Part shown: piece by piece, positions 1 through 7,460 of the stretch
How the letters are laid out: the number at the start of each line of letters is the position of its first letter
How positions within the stretch are numbered: position 1 is the first letter of the stretch
Source of the DNA: Legionellales bacterium
GTDB lineage: Bacteria; Pseudomonadota; Gammaproteobacteria; WLWR01
Assembly: GCA_012103495.1 (NCBI GenBank)
Contig: WLWR01000052.1
Coordinates: 1-9,190 of the forward strand
Reading direction: 5' to 3'
Length of the DNA stretch: 9,190 bases
Notes under the pieces: generated by a model
The model's database searches: none
What the model saw: only the letters and a program-made list of their open reading frames with translations
What the model was told of the DNA's origin: nothing
Position numbers and translations under genes: made by a program

Positions 1-29
1 TTGACAAGGGTTCTCATTTTTTATACATT
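1..29 (+). promoter_or_regulatory. Candidate sigma-70 promoter upstream of the Sel1 gene
   Basis: A perfect -35 hexamer TTGACA lies at 1-6, followed by a 17-base spacer and TACATT (24-29), which matches four of six bases of the -10 consensus. Transcription from here would leave a leader of about 200 bases before the Sel1 gene. The match sits on the window edge, and no upstream context is available to judge it. It is the best promoter candidate I see for the Sel1/J-domain operon. Confidence 0.3.
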
Positions 30-238
30 GCGCGCACTTTATGGAAGTTTCGTAGTCAAAGGAGTGGCGTCATGTGCCTTGCATCCCCTTCAGTTTTTTA
101 TTCTTTGATCGTTTATGGGTTGGTGATCCTTCCATCGTTGATGAGGTCCACACACTCTTTGTCTGTCATCGTATCCCGAAAAAAAGAGTTGGCTCTCAAT
201 GGAGGATCGTTCTTTACGTGCCTCTTTAAGGTTGGCTC
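30..238. other. Upstream region without a convincing gene
   Basis: No protein-coding gene is convincing here. Two tiny frames exist: a 17-codon + frame (199-252) that overlaps the start of the Sel1 gene, and an 18-codon minus frame (113-169). Neither has a clear ribosome binding site. The stretch is probably the 5' leader of the operon. I see no strong terminator hairpin from a preceding gene. Confidence 0.4.
228..231 (+). promoter_or_regulatory. Ribosome binding site of the Sel1 gene
   Basis: AAGG at 228-231 lies seven bases before the ATG at 239. An in-frame TAA at 227-229 overlaps it, so no earlier in-frame start is possible. This fixes the start of the Sel1 gene at 239. Confidence 0.55.
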
Positions 239-3200
239 ATGAAGCTGGCTGATCGCTTCAAATTATACGTTGAGGGTTACCGTGACCCATTCAGCCGTGG
301 AGAGTGCTATGAATTGGGTCGGCATGTGGAAGAAGACTTTGAACAAGCCCTCATCTTATACCGACAAGCCATGCAACAAGGCGATCCGCGTGCTTATTTT
401 CGAATAGCAAATTGGCATCAAGATCAGGGCGAATTATCTCAAGCCCTCAAGATGTATTATAAAGCTGCCATTGATGATCATGAGGCATCCAAACAAACTT
501 TAAAAGATTTAGCCGAGAATGATCATGGTGAAGCGGCGTTTCTTTTGGGACACGTTGAGTGTAAGGCCTCCAATTGGGAACAAGCGATGCATTGGTATCA
601 AATGGCGGCGCAACAAGAACACCCCGAGGCCATGTATTGTCTGGGACAACTGCATCAAAACGGCTGTGGAACCATTGAGAAAGATACAGCACAAGCGTTT
701 GCTTGGCATGGAGACGCTGCGAAACACGGTTCAAAACATGCCTTAAACGAGTTGTTGGACAAAAGCGCATCGCAGCCGTACGCTTGTTTTCAATTGGCGC
801 GACTGTATGAATTGGGGGAGGGTGGTTTAGTATCCCAGCCCCAAAAAGCCCTTACGCTTTATACACAAGCCAGCGCCATGGGACACGCACAAGCCAGTGT
901 TCGGTTAGGGCAACTTGAAGAAAAGGAAGACAATCCCGATCTTCCCACGGCTTATCGATATTATGCGTTGGCGGCTTATCAGCATGACAGTGATGCCAAA
1001 ATTTATTTAGAGCAATTGGCGTTGGCAGACAATGCGGATGCCCAGTATGCGCTTGGATTTCATTATTACCATGCACAAGGCGATGTTTCTCAAGCGGCCT
1101 ATTGGTGTGTGAAAGCGCATACACAAGGTCATCAACCGGCATTGGAATATTTGATGCAAACATCTTTTGATGGTGCCTTGTGTTTACAAATTGCTCGTCA
1201 ATACGAAGCCAATGACGCTTCTCAATACCTTTCCTTCGCCGCTGAATTTTACAAAAAGGCTAGTGACTTAGGCGAGGCTCAAGCAAGTTTTCGATTCGCC
1301 CAACTCCATGAAACCGAGCAGGAAGGCATTCCATGCGATCACGCCACAGCGTATCAATACTATGCATTGGCGGCTCGTCGATTTCACCCAGAAGCCGAGA
1401 TACACTTAAAACAGTTGGTGTCATCAGATAATTCAGCAGCTCAGTATGCGCTTGGATTTTATTATTACCGCGAACAAGGCAACGTTTTCCAAGCGGTGTT
1501 TTGGTGTGTGAAAGCCCATTTGCTGGGACATGCATTGGCTTTGGACTATTTAACCCAAACCCATTTTAGTGCGTCGATTTATGTACAAATCGCTCGTCAC
1601 TATGAAACGGATGGAACGTTTGAGCACCTTCCTCTTGTCGTCGAATTTTATAAAAAAGCCAGCCGGCTGCGTGATGCTCAAGCCAGTTTTTCTTTGGCGC
1701 AACTGTATGAAACTGGCAATGAGGTGATGGATGCCAATCCAGTGGAATCGAGCCAATACTATGTAACTGCCATCGATCAAAAACACCCGCAAGCAAGAGT
1801 GCAATTAGAACGCATGGCATCCACCGGCAGTGCTGAAGCGCAATACGCACTCGGATATCATATTTACCGCAAAGAAGGCAACACCAGCCAAGCAGTCTCT
1901 TGGTGCGTGAAAGCACATCGATTAGGACATGCGTTGGCTTTGGACTATTTAACCCACTCTTATTTCAGTGCATCGGTTTATTTACAAATGGCTCATCAAT
2001 ATGAAACCGATGGTTCTCCTCAAGATATCTTTCATGCCATCGAATGCTATAAAAAAGCCAGTCTGCAAGACAATGGCCAGGCAAGCTTCCGGTTGGCGCA
2101 ACGGTATGAAGCGGGATATGAGAACGTTGCTCCCGATCATTCGACCGCTTATCGATACTATGCGCTGGCGGCTCGCCAACATCACCCAGAAGCCAAGACA
2201 TATTTGGAGCAGTTGGCATCGGCCAACCATTCACAGGCTCAGTACGCGCTTGGGGTTCATTATTACCATGAACAAGGCGATGTTTCTCAAGCGGTTCATT
2301 GGTGTGTGAATGCCCATTTGCTGGGGCATGAGTTGGCTTTCGACTACATCACTCAGACCCCTTTTACTGCGCCAGTTTATTTACAAATCGCTCGTCACTA
2401 TAAAACCGAGGGAACAGTTGAACACATCCCTCATGCCATCGAGTTTTATAAAAAAGCCAGTGCGTTGGGTAAAGCTCAAGCCAGTTTTTCTTTGGCGCAA
2501 CTGTATGAAACTGGCAATGAGGTGATGGATGCCAATCCATCGGAATCGATTCATTATTATGTGCTTGCCATTGAGCAAAAGCACCCGGATGCACGAATGC
2601 AATTAGAACACCTGGCATCCATCAGCAGTGCCCAGGCGCAATACGCGTTTGGCTATCATGTTTGTCGCAAGGAAGGTGATATGGCTCAGGCGGCTCGTTG
2701 GTGTGTGAAAGCGCATTTGCTGGGATATGTGTTGGCTTTGGATTATTTAACGCAAACTCGCTGGAGCACTTCGCTATGCATGCAAATCGCTCGTCACTAT
2801 GAAACCGATGGAACGTCTCAACACATTTTCCACGCCGCTGAATTTTATAAAAAAGCCAGTGATCAAGATGAAGCTCAAGCCAGTTTCCGTCTGGCTCAAT
2901 GGTATGAGACTGGCAAAGAGCTTCTTGAACAAGACAGCAAAGCATCCTGCGCTTTTTATCTTCTTGCCATGAAGCAAAAACATCCACAGGCACAAGCTCA
3001 ATTGGAAGAGATGGCCGCTGCAGGCGATGCCCAAGCACAATATGCATTGGGTTATCACGTTTGTCATCAAAAAGGCGACGTGGCTCAAGCGGCTCGCTGG
3101 TGTGTGAAAGCCGATATACAAAGCCAGCCACAAGCCGCAGCCTATTTAGCCCAAACGCCTTTTCGAGTTCAGGTGTGTTTAAAGATTGCTAAACAGTACG

Positions 3201-3550
3201 AAGTTCACAAAACGGATCGAGTGGAAAACCATCGCAAAGCCTTGGCGTTTTACCTTCGCGCGGCACAGCAAAACAATCAAAACGCTTTGTTTGCTTTAGC
3301 GCAATGGCATGAGTTGGATCATCCAGGAATGAAACGCAATCCCAGACAAGCGTTTGATCACTACCTCAAAGCCGCTCAACAGGAGCATCCAGACGCCTGG
3401 GCTCCCTTGGAACGATTGGGGGAACAAATGGATCCCCAGCGAAAAAGAAAGTTGGGTAAGCTGTATGGCGAGTGTGGTGAAGATGAAAGACAAGCGTATT
3501 GGCTTAACCAAGCCTTTGATGTTCAAAGACAGCGACTATTGAAACGGTAA
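239..3550 (+). CDS. Giant Sel1-like (TPR-type) repeat protein
   Basis: This 1103-residue protein consists almost wholly of Sel1-like repeats, helix-turn-helix units related to TPRs that normally form protein-binding solenoids. Signatures recur throughout, such as AQYALG, QAxxWCVKAH, EFYKKAS and QASFxLAQxYE. Residues 1-267 hold ordinary units of about 36 residues. From residue 268 the protein runs as 133-residue supermodules beginning at 268, 401, 534, 667, 800 and 933; the last one decays towards the C-terminus. There is no signal peptide or membrane segment, so it is cytoplasmic or exported by a route that needs no Sec signal. Other Sel1 proteins scaffold protein complexes; in Legionella, EnhC and LpnE act in host interaction, but those are exported and this one shows no such signal. 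It is the first gene of a likely operon with the J-domain gene, so an adaptor for that chaperone is a reasonable guess. Start supported by AAGG and an in-frame stop at 227-229. Family assignment is secure; function is unknown. Confidence 0.93.
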   Translation: MKLADRFKLYVEGYRDPFSRGECYELGRHVEEDFEQALILYRQAMQQGDPRAYFRIANWHQDQGELSQALKMYYKAAIDDHEASKQTLKDLAENDHGEAAFLLGHVECKASNWEQAMHWYQMAAQQEHPEAMYCLGQLHQNGCGTIEKDTAQAFAWHGDAAKHGSKHALNELLDKSASQPYACFQLARLYELGEGGLVSQPQKALTLYTQASAMGHAQASVRLGQLEEKEDNPDLPTAYRYYALAAYQHDSDAKIYLEQLALADNADAQYALGFHYYHAQGDVSQAAYWCVKAHTQGHQPALEYLMQTSFDGALCLQIARQYEANDASQYLSFAAEFYKKASDLGEAQASFRFAQLHETEQEGIPCDHATAYQYYALAARRFHPEAEIHLKQLVSSDNSAAQYALGFYYYREQGNVFQAVFWCVKAHLLGHALALDYLTQTHFSASIYVQIARHYETDGTFEHLPLVVEFYKKASRLRDAQASFSLAQLYETGNEVMDANPVESSQYYVTAIDQKHPQARVQLERMASTGSAEAQYALGYHIYRKEGNTSQAVSWCVKAHRLGHALALDYLTHSYFSASVYLQMAHQYETDGSPQDIFHAIECYKKASLQDNGQASFRLAQRYEAGYENVAPDHSTAYRYYALAARQHHPEAKTYLEQLASANHSQAQYALGVHYYHEQGDVSQAVHWCVNAHLLGHELAFDYITQTPFTAPVYLQIARHYKTEGTVEHIPHAIEFYKKASALGKAQASFSLAQLYETGNEVMDANPSESIHYYVLAIEQKHPDARMQLEHLASISSAQAQYAFGYHVCRKEGDMAQAARWCVKAHLLGYVLALDYLTQTRWSTSLCMQIARHYETDGTSQHIFHAAEFYKKASDQDEAQASFRLAQWYETGKELLEQDSKASCAFYLLAMKQKHPQAQAQLEEMAAAGDAQAQYALGYHVCHQKGDVAQAARWCVKADIQSQPQAAAYLAQTPFRVQVCLKIAKQYEVHKTDRVENHRKALAFYLRAAQQNNQNALFALAQWHELDHPGMKRNPRQAFDHYLKAAQQEHPDAWAPLERLGEQMDPQRKRKLGKLYGECGEDERQAYWLNQAFDVQRQRLLKR
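1676..1741 (+). repeat. 66-base perfect direct repeat, copy 1
   Basis: These 66 bases are identical to 2474-2539, 798 bases (two modules) away. They encode the AQASFSLAQLYETGNE region and the following MDANP. Flanking module sequence is more diverged, so this is either a recent duplication or a patch of gene conversion between modules 2 and 4. Confidence 0.9.
2474..2539 (+). repeat. 66-base perfect direct repeat, copy 2
   Basis: Second copy of the 66-base identity found at 1676-1741, in the same reading frame and the same position within the module. The identity ends at 2540, where T replaces G (1742). Confidence 0.9.
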
Positions 3551-3557
3551 CATAAAC

Positions 3558-3563
3558 AGGAGA
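3558..3563 (+). promoter_or_regulatory. Ribosome binding site of the J-domain gene
   Basis: AGGAGA lies in the 22-base gap between the Sel1 stop (3548-3550) and the ATG at 3573, about ten bases before the start. The short gap with a strong site and no room for a terminator supports co-transcription of the two genes. Confidence 0.75.
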
Positions 3564-3572
3564 TGTTTCCCC

Positions 3573-6461
3573 ATGCCTTTATTGTTCGATCCTTATCAAG
3601 TATTAGGTGTTGCACAGGATGCTTCGCCGGCAGACATAAAACGAAGCTATTACAGACAAGCTGTCGTGGCGCATCCCGACAAAGGGGGAAGCGAAGAAGC
3701 CATGCAGCAGTTAAATGAAGCGTACGAAATACTATCGGATCCAGAAAAACGTCTTCAATGTGATTCATCTCGGGGTTTGTATCAAGAGACCGACGTTGAG
3801 CAAATGCTTCACCTCCAGGTGGCCGGTTACTTAAAAGCCGGTGATACGCCCCCGTATTCAGATATTTTTCGGCAACAACATCGTGATTTGGTGAATCAAT
3901 TTGCATGGAAGCCACTTAAACGGGCGCTGATGCGCCATCACATTCAACCGTTCAAATCGGAACTGTATACCCTCCACAGCGCTAGCGGTGGCGTTCAAAT
4001 GTTTTCTGATGTGTTTAGTTTTTTACATGCGAAATCGATTCAAGGGATTATAGAGCCCTCCCCCCCTTTACCCGAAGCACCGCTGAGCTTGGTGATAGCG
4101 GTTAAACTGTTCATGGATTTTTTAGCCGGTCGTTATGTGGGGCAGGGATTGGCGGCGCTCCAGCAGTATTTGTTGTCTGAATTAACTGGAAATGTTCTGC
4201 AACATTCGCAAGCGCCAGAACGCCTTTTCTACGAAGGCTTTTCTGAGATTGTGTCTAAAGCTGTGGGACACTCGGTCGCGCCTTACGACTTGATGCAGGC
4301 GCTTAAAAAGATCACTGATTTTGCCAAATCCGCTGAGGATGCATCGGTGCAATGTGCAACACCGTTATTTTATAACAAACAGTTTCGCAATTTTTACGCG
4401 CATGCATTGCATGAGTATTGGCATGCGAGTGATTGTTTGTTTGATCCCAAACAACTAAAGTTACTGGATGGACGTGCTCAAGCAAGAGATTATCTTGAGG
4501 AACTCAGGGAACAATTGATTTCCCAGCAGAACAAGCCTAGCCCTGCGTTTGTTCAACTCCTTCGTCACATTAAAACGTTGTTTTTATTAGAGCGGGATTT
4601 GCATGGGTTAAACGATGTTGAATCGAGTGCGCAGGATCACCGAGAACGGGCGTTTCATTTGCTGGATTGGATCCCTGCGATCACCGGTCGCGCCAAGTTG
4701 ATCATCGTCAATCTGTTTTTACAAATTGGCATGCATTTTCAACGAGCCGCGCGGCTGGAAAGTCGGTCGGCGCTTAAAATGGCCGACGAACAATTGGCAT
4801 TGAAAATGTATTTAACCGCAACGAGTCTTGGTCACCATACCACGCCCGATGTTGAGTTGTATGCTGCGGTGCAATCGCTGCGTTCTATGGTGGCGCTTGA
4901 ATATGCGGATCCGACGTTGCTGGAAGCCATTGTCGCTTTGCAACGTCGCGCACTGGTGCTTGCCGATGTGTTTCCTTTTTTTGAATCGCCAGGGCACAGC
5001 GTTGGTTTTTTTAGACAAGAAAACAAAGCGATTCAATTGATGCGACGTTTGCTTAAGGCGATGGTGGACGTGTTGGAATACAACCGATCGCACTCAGATG
5101 GCATTGCTTTGGAGCACGCTGCGAGTACGGTGTTGTATCAAGTGTACGAAGCGTGCTTAAAGAATTGGTTTCATGAGAATTATGACCCCGTAGATGAGCA
5201 GAAGTTTCGGTTGGCGTTGATGGAGGAATTGCTTTTCGATCAAGCATGGACATTTCTCGATGTTGATCAAAACATCGATACGCCCTGGGTCATGGTGAAT
5301 AGAGATGACGACGGTTGGATCAAACCATCGCGATCATTGCCTTATGTGGAAAGTGCTGAGATTGTTAAATACCGTGCAATTAAGGGTGCTCAAATTGACA
5401 ACCGTACCGGTAAAGTTCATCTGTTAATGGAGCCTTGGAGTGAAGGATACGCCATTTCTGATCAAGTGTTTACGGTGTTTGATGTGGCGGAAATGTTGGC
5501 AAGGAGTTTAGACCATGCGATCTTCAGTTTGGATCCGGTGGATGCTGACAAACCTTATCATCCATTCAACGTCATGCGTTTTGAACCGCCTCAATTGGCG
5601 GAAAGTGAATTGTTCAACACGATGTTATTAACTGATTACATTTTGAAATTCATGACCACTTACCAAGAAGTGCAAGGTCGTTACCCTTATGATCAACGTT
5701 CTGTGAGTTCGATGCTTGAACATCTGCCAGCGTACTTGCGCAAGATCATTGATGATTTTCATCAAGCGCCGCATTCAGGGGCATTGCATCGTTTTTGGAT
5801 TGAATCTGAAACCATTGATGTCACCTTGTTTGATGAGGAGAACAAGGAAGACGACATCACGCACGTTGATCTGGGGCGTTTGCGCATGGTGGTGAAGAAA
5901 CATCGCATGGAACGCGACATTCACGGTGAATTAAAAGATGTAAGTAATGAAGATGAAGGATGGCCGATATATGTGTTCACCTCGCGGCAGTGGCGTGAAT
6001 TGGATGTTGGTCGTTGCAGGATTGACGGTCGTGCGATGATTTTTCTGGATGGAACGTTTCGATTGCGTTACTGGGAAAGCGGTCGGGTGATTTGTGCACA
6101 CACGCCCAACGAGCCAGACGATTATGAAGAGACATTGCTTCGACTGTACAGGCAATCCAGAAATGCGGATGGCAGCGTTGAGCAAAACGCAAGCAACGCG
6201 GCGTTGCTGTATCGCATCACTTGGGATATGGCAGAAGAAACTGGTTTGTCGCATCACTACTCTGCGGAGTTTATTTTCGCGCATCAATTTACCCTGCATT
6301 ACGATGAATTTGCGCAATACCTACCGGAATTTGGACGGTTGAAAGAATTGAGCAAACTATCGGTGTTGATTCGATTTTTCAACGGGGTACGTCAATCCAA
6401 TGAAGACCAGTTAGATGCGCTGAATTATCTCTTACAGCACTTTCCTAAAACAACGATCTAA
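3573..6461 (+). CDS. Large J-domain (DnaJ-type) protein with IS-derived C-terminus
   Basis: The 962-residue product begins with a complete J domain (about residues 5-65): DPYQVLGV, then KRSYYRQAVVAHPDK with the HPD tripeptide at 34-36, then LNEAYEILSDPEKR. In J proteins HPD stimulates the ATPase of a partner Hsp70 (DnaK). There is no G/F-rich region, zinc-binding CxxCxGxG repeat or DnaJ C-terminal domain, so this is a class C (type III) J protein that brings DnaK to a special client. Residues 66-550 look mainly helical and are not recognised. Residues about 575-950 are mixed and acidic in places, with a segment near 765-830 (LGRLRMVVKKH, FLDGTFRLRYW) and a helical block FAHQFTLHYDEF...LPEFGRLKELSK (902-929). 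That block reminds me of a region in large bacterial secreted proteins, a weak impression only. No signal peptide is seen. It follows the Sel1 gene by 22 bases, probably in one operon. Codons 955-962 (QHFPKTTI) and the TAA come from the terminal repeat of the IS element, so the native C-terminus has been altered. Confidence 0.9.
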   Translation: MPLLFDPYQVLGVAQDASPADIKRSYYRQAVVAHPDKGGSEEAMQQLNEAYEILSDPEKRLQCDSSRGLYQETDVEQMLHLQVAGYLKAGDTPPYSDIFRQQHRDLVNQFAWKPLKRALMRHHIQPFKSELYTLHSASGGVQMFSDVFSFLHAKSIQGIIEPSPPLPEAPLSLVIAVKLFMDFLAGRYVGQGLAALQQYLLSELTGNVLQHSQAPERLFYEGFSEIVSKAVGHSVAPYDLMQALKKITDFAKSAEDASVQCATPLFYNKQFRNFYAHALHEYWHASDCLFDPKQLKLLDGRAQARDYLEELREQLISQQNKPSPAFVQLLRHIKTLFLLERDLHGLNDVESSAQDHRERAFHLLDWIPAITGRAKLIIVNLFLQIGMHFQRAARLESRSALKMADEQLALKMYLTATSLGHHTTPDVELYAAVQSLRSMVALEYADPTLLEAIVALQRRALVLADVFPFFESPGHSVGFFRQENKAIQLMRRLLKAMVDVLEYNRSHSDGIALEHAASTVLYQVYEACLKNWFHENYDPVDEQKFRLALMEELLFDQAWTFLDVDQNIDTPWVMVNRDDDGWIKPSRSLPYVESAEIVKYRAIKGAQIDNRTGKVHLLMEPWSEGYAISDQVFTVFDVAEMLARSLDHAIFSLDPVDADKPYHPFNVMRFEPPQLAESELFNTMLLTDYILKFMTTYQEVQGRYPYDQRSVSSMLEHLPAYLRKIIDDFHQAPHSGALHRFWIESETIDVTLFDEENKEDDITHVDLGRLRMVVKKHRMERDIHGELKDVSNEDEGWPIYVFTSRQWRELDVGRCRIDGRAMIFLDGTFRLRYWESGRVICAHTPNEPDDYEETLLRLYRQSRNADGSVEQNASNAALLYRITWDMAEETGLSHHYSAEFIFAHQFTLHYDEFAQYLPEFGRLKELSKLSVLIRFFNGVRQSNEDQLDALNYLLQHFPKTTI
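6433..6434. repeat. TA target-site duplication, left copy
   Basis: The TA just outside the left terminal repeat. The matching copy is at 7459-7460. IS630-family elements insert at TA and duplicate it. Confidence 0.75.
6435..6450 (+). repeat. Left terminal inverted repeat of the IS630 element
   Basis: CAGCACTTTCCTAAAA here pairs with the reverse complement of 7443-7458 (CAGCGCTTTCCTAAAA), with one mismatch. The symmetry extends four more bases outward (CTTA/TAAG), which I take to be the palindromic target site CTTAAG rather than element sequence. The repeat is read in frame as codons 955 to 960 of the J-domain gene. Confidence 0.9.
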
Positions 6462-7395
6462 TACCCTGCATGTTTAAACCATCCTATCAAATCAGATTGA
6501 GTAACGTCTTGAAATGCTTTTTTAATAGCGATTTGAAAGGTTGATAATGTTCTTGCCGATAACTGCCTAAGTTTATTTTTTATTTTTGACCACATTTCTT
6601 CAATGGGATTAAGCTCCGGATGGTAAGGAGGTAAATACACGAGTCGAGCCCCTGCTGTTTGTATCAACTCATGAACGCGTTGTACCTTATGAAAAGAAAC
6701 GTTATCCATCACAACAACATGATTGGAACTGAGCATGGGACGTAAACTTTGTTCAAGAAAATGGGTGAACACCTCACCATTGGTTGCCCATTGACCATAC
6801 AGTGCCGCCTCAATTTTCTCGATGCTAATTGCACCAATCATCGTGATTTGATGACCCCGATGGTAAGGCGCTGAAAGATTAGCTCTCTGGCTTCCATACG
6901 CTCGACCATAACGTGGAGCCATCTGAAGGTGAGCAGCAGACTCGTCAATAAATATCAGGTTTTTAACTGGAACATCCTTGAGCGCTAACAGGTACGCTTC
7001 TCTTTTTTTTTATTTTTTTCAGAAAGCTTTTCTTCGGATTGAATGCTTAACTTTTTATAGCGTAAATTCAGAGATTTTAGCTCTCGACAGAGCATCGAAA
7101 GACTGACTCTCACTTTGTGTTGCTTGTAATAAGCTCTTGATAATTCACTTAAGGTGATGCTTGGATTTTTTTCAACCCATGCTTTGATCGTTGCAACCCC
7201 TTGCGCGGTGATTTTTTTAGGGCGTCCTAAACCAACCGTCGATGGCGTTAGAGACTTGCCATTCTTTTTCTTCTTCACCCATCTTTTAAAAGTACTCAAC
7301 CCTATTTGAAACATCGACGCTATCTTTTTTTGACTCCCAAGACCTTTTTCATAAGCCGATATCGCTTTTAATCTTAACTCAACACTATAGGACAT
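6458..7395 (-). CDS. IS630-family transposase, read through a -1 frameshift
   Basis: Two overlapping frames together give a 312-residue transposase, a normal length for the family. The first frame (7395-6985, 136 codons) starts MSYSVELRLKAISAYEKG, a helix-turn-helix DNA-binding region continuing through FKRWVKK and GRPKKIT (about residues 1-65). The second frame ends at 6458 and holds the catalytic core. After a -1 slip at the nine-A run (7003-7011) the product continues KKK-REAYLLALKD and includes FIDES (D151), VVMDNVSFHK (D231) and HPELNPIEEMW (E266). Exactly 34 residues separate the second D and the E, the spacing expected for IS630. Start at 7395 supported by AAGGA seven bases upstream. 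The stop (6458-6460) overlaps the stop of the convergent J-domain gene (6459-6461). If the slip does not occur, only the DNA-binding half is made, which could act as a repressor. An ordinary inactivating indel is the alternative. Confidence 0.88.
7003..7019 (-). other. Probable -1 ribosomal frameshift site in the transposase
   Basis: On the coding strand there are seven A, one T and nine A, followed by GAGAAG. In the first frame the codons read AAT AAA AAA AAA GAG, so A AAA AAA forms a classical slippery heptamer. A shift of -1 gives AGA GAA GCG (Arg-Glu-Ala), which leads directly into the catalytic frame. The first frame ends at a TAG (6985-6987), 24 bases after the shift. I did not find an obvious downstream stimulatory hairpin by eye. 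Confidence 0.65.
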
Positions 7396-7400
7396 TGCCC

Positions 7401-7424
7401 GTTCCTTACAAAAATGAAAGGAAC
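7401..7424 (-). promoter_or_regulatory. Hairpin sequestering the transposase ribosome binding site
   Basis: GTTCCTT (7424-7418) and AAGGAAC (7407-7401) pair perfectly over seven bases with a ten-base loop. The second arm contains AAGGA (7407-7403), the ribosome binding site. Transcripts entering from outside would carry both arms and hide the site. Transcripts from the promoter at 7425-7430 would begin at or inside the first arm and leave the site free. Confidence 0.5.
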
Positions 7425-7452
7425 ATTATAACAGGTTCAATATTTTAGGAAA
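7425..7452 (-). promoter_or_regulatory. Transposase promoter
   Basis: On the minus strand TATAAT (7430-7425) is a perfect -10 hexamer. The best -35 at 16 bases spacing is TTTCCT (7452-7447), inside the terminal repeat and weak. Transcription would start near 7418, about 23 bases before the ATG at 7395. Confidence 0.5.
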
Positions 7453-7458
7453 GCGCTG
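7443..7458 (-). repeat. Right terminal inverted repeat of the IS630 element
   Basis: The reverse complement, CAGCGCTTTCCTAAAA, matches the left repeat at 15 of 16 positions. It lies upstream of the transposase gene and would contain part of the -35 region of the transposase promoter. Confidence 0.9.
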
Positions 7459-7460
7459 TA
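7459..7460. repeat. TA target-site duplication, right copy
   Basis: The TA just outside the right terminal repeat. Removing the element and one TA joins CT-TA to AG and gives the palindrome CTTAAG as the original target. Confidence 0.75.

Larger units (their letters stand above)
1040..3433 (+). repeat. Six in-frame 399-base tandem modules in the Sel1 gene
   Basis: The codons for the AQYALG/AQYAFG motif start at 1040, 1439, 1838, 2237, 2636 and 3035, five intervals of exactly 399 bases (133 codons). Each module contains about three Sel1-like units plus a short linker around the A(L/F)DYLTQT-type segment. Modules 1 and 3 share a DHxTAYxYYALAAR segment at the place where modules 2 and 4 have a DANPxES segment, so similar modules alternate. 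This points to growth by duplication of two-module (798-base) blocks. The sixth module is diverged in its second half. Confidence 0.9.
6435..7458 (-). mobile_element. IS630-family insertion sequence, apparently complete
   Basis: The 1024-base element is bounded by 16-base terminal inverted repeats beginning CAG (6435-6450 and 7443-7458, 15 of 16 positions matching) and is flanked on both sides by TA (6433-6434 and 7459-7460), the target dinucleotide duplicated by IS630/Tc1/mariner elements. It carries one transposase on the minus strand, with an intact D-D-E triad and a -1 frameshift. Size and organisation fit the family. Its insertion interrupts the 3' end of the J-domain gene. Both ends and the catalytic residues are intact, so it could be active if frameshifting works. 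Confidence 0.9.

Noticed and set aside
113..169. 18-codon minus frame beginning MTDKECVDLINDG
   Set aside because: It looks faintly protein-like, but it is very short and has no ribosome binding site; probably chance.
199..252. 17-codon + frame overlapping the start of the Sel1 gene
   Set aside because: No clear ribosome binding site and no recognisable sequence; could be a leader peptide but this is not supportable.
2622..3131. Long minus-strand open frame inside the Sel1 gene (and similar ones along it)
   Set aside because: These are shadows of the repeated Sel1 codons; their sequences are His/Pro-rich and repeat with the modules, without any domain.
1040..3433. CRISPR-like or satellite array reading of the 399-base periodicity
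   Set aside because: The period is in frame with a Sel1 protein and the copies are diverged at synonymous and non-synonymous sites, as in a repeat protein.
5931..6317. 128-codon minus-strand open frame inside the J-domain gene
   Set aside because: Antisense to a well supported coding region, no recognisable motif and no ribosome binding site.
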